This document shows positions 52,545 to 64,000 of a stretch of DNA of 64,000 nt, in pieces. Source of the stretch: Gadus chalcogrammus (Eukaryota; Chordata; Actinopteri; Gadiformes; Gadidae); assembly GCF_026213295.1 (NCBI RefSeq), contig NC_079415.1, positions 21,910,639 to 21,974,638 on the forward strand. The letters are read 5' to 3'. The translations under genes and the position numbers were made by a program. How positions within the stretch are numbered: the stretch's first letter is position 1; every line of letters begins with the position of its first letter. The notes under the pieces were generated by a model. That model searched no databases. It worked only from the letters and a program-made list of their open reading frames with translations, and had not been told where the DNA came from.

Positions 52545-52644
52545 GGGCCTTGCTGGTGAGGACTCTGCCCAGCATGAACTTGACGACGGCCAGAATAATA
52601 CAGACCAGACCACTGACTATAGACACACTGAACAGGAAGTCATC
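52533..52644 (-). CDS. tmem163: tmem163 third-from-last coding exon
   Basis: Minus strand: DDFLFSVSIVSGLVCIILAV then VKFMLGRVLTSKALITD and one base of the next glycine, before donor GTAGGA. TMEM163 binds and exports zinc and sits in synaptic-vesicle, lysosomal and plasma membranes (family knowledge). ALITDGFNS is the conserved metal-site region. The acceptor CTCAG is preceded only by a CT repeat of about 130 bp, and the donor sequence is duplicated 44 bp into the intron. Together the three visible exons give 104 residues, the same as the human C-terminus. Upstream exons were not found before 64000. Confidence 0.95.
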
Positions 52645-52783
<139 letters not shown>

Positions 52784-52789
52784 TTTGTA

Positions 52790-57110
<4,321 letters not shown>

Positions 57111-57204
57111 ACAGGGCCTAAAGTTGCGGCCACACTGAACGTGTCACTCGTGTTAGAGGCGTTGAAAATCAGCATTTTTGCATAGGGAACTATTGGTTAA
57201 GGCG

Positions 57205-57720
57205 CGTAGATGCGTTACACCGTAAAATCGTTTCCACATACGTACATTATCGTATGCGATCCAACCGTCTCCGAACAAAAGTCCATTAATTCCTATGTGA
57301 TTCTCCGTAATGTCAGTTTTTCCTCCGAGACTCCTCCCCTCCGTAAAATTTCTGTCCGGTATGTCCGTAATATACGTTCAAAAAATTTAACTTTCGCCGT
57401 TGTTTTACGGAGATACCGTATGAAAGTTTTTATGTTTTTCACAAAACATGTTAGTACCTGGCAGGCCAAACTCCTCGCCGATCTCTTTCCAAGCCTGGTT
57501 GGTTTTGTTTTTATCTCTGTATATGTCGATCCTCATGTTCCAAAGTACCGGTCTCCTAAAAACGGCCATTATCATACGTTCCCCCATATTTTTGGCTGGC
57601 GTAAATAAATTCATGTCCGTACGTAAAACACTAGCGACCCCTTCCGTAAATTTACGGAAGCACGGATACGAAAAACATACGTATGTGGAAACGAGGCGTA
57701 AAGCAGCACGTTATTTTACG
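57205..57720 (-). mobile_element. Harbinger-like TIR element with MADF fragment
   Basis: CGTTTCCACATACGTA occurs near the left end (57229) and as its reverse complement near the right end (about 57678-57693). On the minus strand 57614-57405 reads FRRPVLWNMRIDIYRDKNKT then NQAWKEIGEEFGLPG, which resembles the MADF (Myb/SANT-like) domain encoded by PIF/Harbinger transposons beside the transposase. No transposase is present. Confidence 0.6.
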
Positions 57721-57810
57721 CGCATCGGCCAAGCCCCCAGGAACAGTGCATACTTCCGCAATCCACCAGTGCTCAGCGGCCAAGCCTGGTATTGCTGCTG
57801 TTTAAGTGGG

Positions 57811-57844
57811 CTGTTGACGGGTCCCTGTGGGGACCCGTCAACAG
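57811..57844. repeat. 15-bp-stem hairpin
   Basis: CTGTTGACGGGTCCC, loop TGTG, then the exact reverse complement. Confidence 0.97.
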
Positions 57845-58127
57845 TGGGGAACAGGAATGTGTGGGGAAAGTGGGGAACAGGAATGTGTCTCCGCAAAAAA
57901 TGTCTGGATATCAATCAAAGGCTCATAATTATCTTTATGCCATGTCCTAAAAAAATGTATGTTTTTTCTTTTCAAAACGCCACCTCAAGCGTTTTATTAG
58001 CCGTTCTCTCTAATTATTTTTTGCTGGAGAAGGAGGGGTGTGCAGCTGAAAGGAATCGTAGTGAACCAAATGTTGTTTCGACCTGGCATCCGAGAGGGCC
58101 TAGTTCAGTGCTCCGTTAACGTGTCCG

Positions 58128-58360
58128 ATTTTTAGACTGGTTCAGCTGCTGCTCAATAATTCTCACGGTCCTCTGCTTGCGATTATTGTGATTCACCATA
58201 TATTGATCCATTTATTCAAAAGATCCAAAGACAAAGAACAGGTGCATTACGGTATCATTTTATATTATTGTTAATAGTCTAACATTAGTCTGGTATTTCA
58301 TTTTTCATTTGCTTGTTTAGCTACCTATGTATGACAGTTAACAATGTTGGTGTATTACAA
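58128..58360 (+). repeat. Dispersed repeat, copy 1
   Basis: Begins TTTTTAGACTGGTTCAGCTG and ends near AACAATGTTGGTGTA; recurs in the same orientation at about 61366-61596. Confidence 0.85.
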
Positions 58361-60669
58361 TTATTTATGTGTGTAGGCCACTCCAACTTCGTGGCTGGTT
58401 GATATGTAACCATTTATTTGTACATAAGTTATTGATTGCATTTTTCGCAAATAGTTAGTTGGAAGGAATCTGTTTCTTAAGCAGTGTGACACTTGGAGCT
58501 TGCATGACAGAGCACAAGTGGGCACAAAGCACTCAAAACAGCAAAAAGACATTGTTCAATTGTAGACTTGGAGCTTGCATAACGGAGCACAAGGCACAGT
58601 TTAATAGTGCATTTCTTTTTGAACAGCACATCCGATCAATGACCTCTGTAATTTTTGTACATTTAAATGTATGCCCATCACTAACTGAGTTTAGCTTTAT
58701 CTATTATTACTTTTATTTTCTTCCCTTCTTTTCTTAATGTTATGTGTATTTTGTTTTTAAGATAAGATCAAGAGTAACCCAAACATATCTTATGGTCTCG
58801 TATTGATGTAAATGTTTCATGTATTTATATGTTTTTTACATATTGTGACTTTCTGAGTTCGTGATGTGGGTCTATGGTCTCGTAGTTAAGTAAATGTTTT
58901 ATGTATTTATGTGTTTTTTTCATGTTGTGACTGTCTGAGTTTGTGATGTGAGTCTTTGTTCTATGTTCCCACTCTTGGCCTGCACCTTGATGTGATGAGT
59001 GGGCTTTAAACTAAGACTTAGTTTTATTTTTTTGTTTGTTATTGATTGTTTGTCACAGTCCATCTTATTAATGATACAAAGCCTTAACTAAACCCCTTCT
59101 CTTCTGATTTCAGAACTGGAAACTTCAGAGTATATTTTATCTTAAGTTAAAAAATCTTTGTTACCTCATCAGATCCCAGTCCATCATGCTCCTGTACTTG
59201 TCTGCCGTGCCACCATCATGCCTCATGCATCACCTCTCAGCGCCCTGCCCAGCTGCATCTTATTCCGTTACTCCAGCTCTTTCCAGCTCTTTCACATAAG
59301 TGACAAACACGCTTCACCCAAGTATTCTTTAATATTTTATTAATTATGCTTAAGGTGTTTAAGTGGCCTGAAAGGTGCCCATACATAAAATGCTTTTTAT
59401 TAATATTACATTATGGCTCCATCAAAAGCAAAGTACACCTGCCATTTATACTATCCTAGACATCTTTAATCTTATTTACATAGGCCTACAGTAGGCCTGA
59501 TTTCCTCTGAATGTTTAAATAAAAAAATTCCCTTTCCATGTCAGATCCCTGTCCATCATACTCCTGTTGTTGTCTTCCTGCACACCTGACTGCCTCCTCC
59601 ATCGATTGTGGCCACAGCCCTCTCCCTGTACAATACTTCATGTTAAATACATTTCAGGATCAAGTTTGAGATTCAGTTTCAGTATTACTTGTTTTTGAAA
59701 CCTGACGTGGGGCTGGCACCGCCACCATCATATCTGTCTTATTTATTGCACCCATACATAATAGGTCCATGATACCATGTGGGGTCATTTCAGACTCCTT
59801 TGCTTCCTAACACCTTGTGAGTTCCCTGGGTACACCAGCTGATGGGTCTGTGTATATATTGGGCATTTGATTCTCGTTTCAGAAACAGAAATATATTAAA
59901 AAACGAGTGGTAATTATTATTTCTGTTTTAACATTCAAAAAAGTATATACAAGGTGCTTTTCTTATAAAGTCAAAAAGGGGCAAACTAATCTAAAATAAT
60001 AATTGTTCAACATATAGAGAATCATCGGGGGATTACTTCCATGGTCGGTAAACAATGCGACTGCGATCGCTCAGACCTCTCGCTTATGATGCTACAATGC
60101 TAACAATGCTAAAAAACAAGAATATTTCTGCATCCGGTACGTCATGAAGCAGGGCATAGCTATAGACCCATGATGCGGAAGCATATCTCTCCTTGATGTT
60201 GCCCTGCGCCATTGAGCAGTTTACATAGGAATGAATAGGCGCCATTTTGGAATCCGTTGTCCATTTTATAATATGTCCATGGTATCAGCACGCGTTCTGA
60301 ACAACATTACAACATTACATTAATTTAGTCACGTACCACCTTCATTATGCTGTAAAAAACGCTGTAAAATGTAGAAAAACTGCATATTTGACGCGTCATG
60401 CGCAAAAATGTGCCGCTATTTACGCCGTTTGCGCCGTTTTGATCAAACCGCGTGCAAAAATACGCGTGTTTGCACATCACAACTCGCGTAAAATACGGCG
60501 TCTTTCTAGTATGCTAATAATCTCCGCCCGACTTTTCTCTCAGCCAATGCATTTGAAGTGTTTGCGCCCAATCGCTGAACAAGACAAGCAGACCAAATCA
60601 GTTCAGCACAGATCTGCTTGTCACGATTTCTTCTCTCATTTGTAATCAGTTGTAGCGTCATATAGATAT

Positions 60670-61129
60670 TAGTGCTGTCAGTTAAACGCGTTATTAACGG
60701 CGTTAACATAAACCATTTTAACGGCGTTAATTTTTTTATCGCGCGATTAACGCAATTATTTTATTTGTTTTCGATTTTTTTTGGCTCCAAACAAAGAAGC
60801 AGTAGCCTGACTGCTATGTTCAAGGCAGTATCTTTGTATGTTCATCGTTTAATTGCACTATAGGCATTTTTTTTGTATCGTCCTGTTTTGATCAGTGTAT
60901 GCTAATGTTGTTTTCAATAAAAAAACATTTGCACAAGGCAAGCCGATGCACTTCTCCATGTTGATAAGAGCATTAAACAGAGAAAAATTAATGGGACAAA
61001 GAAATCAAGGAATATTTAGCATAGAAAAAAGAATTGCGATTAATCGCGATTGCTCGCGATTAATCGCGAGTTAACTATGACATTATCCGATTAATCGCGA
61101 TTAAATATTTTAAGCGCTTGACAGCACTA
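60670..61129 (-). mobile_element. hAT MITE (TAGTGCTGTCA), copy 2
   Basis: 460 bp, perfect 11-bp TIR TAGTGCTGTCA and perfect 8-bp target duplication ATAGATAT (60662-60669, 61130-61137). The other arm of the foldback carries the uninterrupted site. Non-coding. Confidence 0.95.
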
Positions 61130-61164
61130 ATAGATATATATCAGTGAATCCGAAATAATCCGTG

Positions 61165-61232
61165 TGGTCAGTGTGGCCCAATCGTTAGCGACGCTTGCTC
61201 TGTAGGCAAGAGGTTGTCGGATCGAATCCATC
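61165..61232 (+). ncRNA. tRNA-like sequence (SINE head or tRNA pseudogene)
   Basis: GTGGCCCAATCGTTAGCG resembles a pol III A box and D arm, and GGTTGTCGGATCGAATCC a B box and T arm, at proper spacing; CTTGC/GCAAG can form an anticodon-like stem. Closest in feel to tRNA-Arg. The T-stem is imperfect and no clean acceptor stem is visible, so it is not called a functional tRNA. Confidence 0.5.
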
Positions 61233-61365
61233 TATAGTCAGATTTCTCCGTTAACTTCTCGTGTCCGAGGTTCTTCCCTTTACCTAACATGAATGACGTT
61301 GATGGCTTTTAGGCGCTGTGGTGACCTTTAATCACTAAAATTGTTTTGGTGATAAAGGGATTTTT

Positions 61366-61596
61366 AGACTGGTTCAGCTGCTGCTCAATGACTCTCACGT
61401 TCCTCTGCTTGCGATCATTGCGATTCGCCAATTATTGATCCTTTTATTCAAAATATCCAAAGACAAAGAATGGGTGCATTACGGTATCATTTTTATGATA
61501 TTGTTAATAGCCTAATAAAAATGTCAGTTGCGTTAGTATTTAATTTTTCATTTGCTTGTTTAGCTGTGTATGACAGTTAACAATGTTGGTGTAGGC
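61366..61596 (+). repeat. Dispersed repeat, copy 2
   Basis: Same unit as 58128-58360, with scattered substitutions and small indels. Confidence 0.85.
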
Positions 61597-62473
61597 TGAT
61601 GGGCCTCTTAAGCCTATGACTCCCTCTCACTCCTTTCCACTGTGTATTTATATTGATTGAACAAAAGAGGATGCAACGATAACTCCACGAAAATAAAGGC
61701 TCCATGGCTATAATAATTTAAATGTAATTAACTTATAAAGCGTGTAACAAGACACCGAGATGATCTGGCTGGCTGACTAAAAAGGCACTGAATATGGAAC
61801 TTATAACACAGGAGGTCTGGCTTGCTGACTAAAAACCATTGCGATCATAAAAGGTGACCATCTGACAAAAGCACAAATCTGACAATAGTGCAAGAGTCTC
61901 TATCGATTGGGCCACGCTGACCACACGGTTTATTTCGGATTCACTGATATATATCTATATGACGCTACAACTAATAACAAATGAGAGGATAAATTGTCAC
62001 AAGCAGATCTGTGCTGAACTGATTGGATCTGCTTGTCTTGTTCAGCAATTGGGCGCATACACTTCAAATGCATTGGCTGAGAGAAAAGAAGGGCGGAGAT
62101 TATAAGCATACTAGAAAGACGCCGTATTTTACGCGCCTTGTGATGTTCACAAACGCGCGTATTTTACGCGCTGTTTGATGCTCAAAACTGCGTTTTTTAC
62201 GCACGTTCTTGAAAGGCTTCATTGCGGCGTAAAAAGCGGCGCATTTTTGCACATGAAGGCGTAAAATATGCAGTTTTTCTACATTTTACGGCGTTTTTTA
62301 CGGGTAATGAAGGTGATGCGTGACTAAATGAGGGCGTTTTCTGTCGGGGTTGGCTTGCCATATTCAGGAAAGTTCAGAACGCATTCCAGTTATATGCTAA
62401 TTAGCTCCTCCCCTGAATTTCTAAGCCAATAGGTTTGAACTTTTTTCACCCAATCATATGCATGGCTAAAGAC

Positions 62474-62916
62474 TAGGGATGGGCAAAATGATTATTTTCC
62501 GGGAACTAGTTCTTTCAGTTCAGTTCACTATAACGATTCGTTTGTTTGATTTGTTCGTTTTGATTCGTTCGTTATGTCAGATTACGTCATTTGACAGGGA
62601 ATCTCACTGGTGTCTGCCCCCCCCGCCCCCGCCCCCGCCCCCGCCCCCGCCCCAAGCATAATTTCATAATGGCAACACCATTGCTACCTCTCATTGGCTG
62701 AATCTTTGAGAACGTTGTAGACTCAATCAATATAAGTCGCGGGGAGACGAAGCTCTGTTCGTTTGTATATTTTATTTACGTGACCACATTTTTGTTTTAT
62801 GTTTAAAAAAAAAGAATCAAAGAACCAGTTCTTCTTGTTTTGGGGAACCAGTTCTTGTCGTTCACGTCCGGGATTCGTTCGTTGTGAACGAATCGGTCGC
62901 GACCGACTCATCCCTA
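62474..62916. mobile_element. hAT MITE (TAGGGATG)
   Basis: 443 bp, ends TAGGGATG / CATCCCTA, flanked by CTAAAGAC (62466-62473) and CTAAACAC (62917-62924), 7 of 8 identical. Contains a C/G-rich run CCCCCGCCCC at 62617-62653 and repeated GTTCGTT/GAACGAA phrases near both ends. Confidence 0.85.
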
Positions 62917-62924
62917 CTAAACAC

Positions 62925-64000
62925 ACAGACAGAATCAGTCGATTCTTCTTTCCTGTTGCAAAGTTTGCCCAAACTTACCTACTCTACAGGCCTACTTGTT
63001 TATGGTGATGGTTTTTCTGTATAGTGTATAGTTTAATAATATAATAGTTTGAAAGTGTACCTTTCATTTTGAGTTTTGTTTAGCTGCAAAAACCAACCTA
63101 TCCATCGTTTTTAAAGTCTAAAGTTAAGATGCTCTAAATTAAAGGGGGTTAATGTGGAGGTGGTGAACACTACAAGTACATACTCTGTGAAGTTACTTGA
63201 CCGAACATTTTGTGTATGGTAAGTGGCAAGTAGGCTATGATCATAACAGAATGAAAAAGCAGACATTTATTTATAGCGTATCGTTTTTATTTCTGCATTA
63301 CATGAGTCAGCTTGGTCTGGACCCAGTTTCCCGATAACGATGGATCTTCGCACGATCATTCTCACGATGGATCTTGCGAACCGTCGTAAATTTCTTTGGA
63401 GCGTTTCCCGAAACTCCTTTTAACATGAACGCGCATTCGCTGCACTCACGACGTTCGTAAGATTGTACCCACTGACACGGTGCTGAAACGCGTTATGACG
63501 CAGGGGGAGACCAGGAATGTCGCAGGAAAATGGGGTTAAAAAGGGTTAAAATATCTCCCCATCAAGGCCAACCACAGAGTAGCCTACGAAAAGAATAGAG
63601 TGCAATAATTTGAATGCTAAAGATATTAAAACACAATTGATTAGGCCTAGGCCGACATATCAGTCCTAATCCTGAACGCAATGTGCATACATTTGTTCAC
63701 GGCATTTCCCCTCCTGAAATAATTCCATATTAAGAAAATCCCAAATAGCTTGTGTGACAACTAGCCTACATTTATCTTAATGTGCTGATTTCTGAAACAT
63801 ACTTTGCGCAGCAAAGTGCCGACTTTATCTGATTCCGCATAAGGTTTCATTGATTGGCTCTCTAGTCTAGAATATTTGTAGACATTAAAAATGCAACGTT
63901 CCATTCATTCATTGTCATTCAAACGCAGAGGCTAGGCATTGACACGCGGCTATTGCTGACCCGAGAGCTTGGTCTAGATCCTGCCCATATTGTTGGGCAG
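62925..64000. other. Distal tmem163 intron, window end
   Basis: No gene recognised. At 63325-63480 a CCAGTTTCCCGATAACGATG phrase with repeated ACGATGGATCTT and CGTTTCCCGAAA resembles the end of a Harbinger-type fish repeat; the element has no second end within the window. Confidence 0.45.

Larger units (their letters stand above)
60280..62390. repeat. Foldback element with arms of about 400 bp
   Basis: The left arm (about 60280-60669 plus 61130-61182) and right arm (about 61903-62390) are reverse complements, with shared phrases such as TGTAGAAAAACTGCATATTT and GCAGATCTGTGCTGAACTGA. The left arm is interrupted by the MITE 60670-61129. The central 0.7 kb holds a tRNA-like sequence and a copy of the repeat at 58128. 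No transposase seen. Confidence 0.8.

Noticed and set aside
61165..61232. Functional tRNA gene
   Set aside because: T-stem mismatches, an irregular anticodon loop and no clean acceptor stem; kept only as a tRNA-like repeat head.

Overview
This window is vertebrate nuclear DNA, almost certainly from a teleost fish. Small conserved exons are separated by introns of up to 24.7 kb, and the introns are full of fish-type repeats: Rex3/RTE-like and L1-clade LINEs, many hAT-type elements with 8-bp target duplications, and very long CA/GT, GA and TCTG microsatellites. The heavy dinucleotide load would fit a cod-like (gadiform) genome, but that is only a guess.

Two host genes are present, tail to tail. 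On the + strand, 7227-46351 holds the last eight coding exons of mgat5 (alpha-1,6-mannosylglycoprotein 6-beta-N-acetylglucosaminyltransferase, GnT-V). They encode the C-terminal 370 residues, about half the enzyme; the 5' half lies upstream of the window. On the - strand, 52644-51916 holds the last three coding exons of tmem163 (a zinc-transporting membrane protein of the cation-diffusion-facilitator type), 104 residues plus stop; its 5' exons lie beyond position 64000. MGAT5 and TMEM163 are also convergent neighbours in human, so the synteny is conserved. No promoter or complete gene is visible.

Layout: 1-7226 is the upstream mgat5 intron with inverted GC-rich repeats and a hAT-type element. 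7227-12567 holds two mgat5 exons, each preceded directly by a GT repeat. The intron 12568-37316 contains a tower of nested mobile elements: a + strand L1-clade LINE (13.7-30.7 kb) is split by a Rex3-like LINE, a nearly full-length - strand L1-clade LINE, a hAT element, and a SWIM-zinc-finger DNA transposon. That transposon contains a BED-finger (CGGBP1-like) element, which contains a small hAT MITE. 37317-46351 holds the six remaining mgat5 exons, with a 548-bp (TCTG)n, long pyrimidine tracts, and a minisatellite that begins at a splice donor and has copied it about 22 times. 46352-51915 is the 3' flank shared by both genes. 51916-52644 is tmem163. 52645-64000 is tmem163 intron sequence with a MADF-bearing inverted-repeat element, a large foldback repeat interrupted by a hAT MITE, and a tRNA-like sequence.

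The mobile-element proteins are broken by stops, frameshifts and deletions; I see no complete element. The most unusual features are the repeat structures that coincide with splice sites of both host genes, and the nested elements whose target duplications can be read directly.
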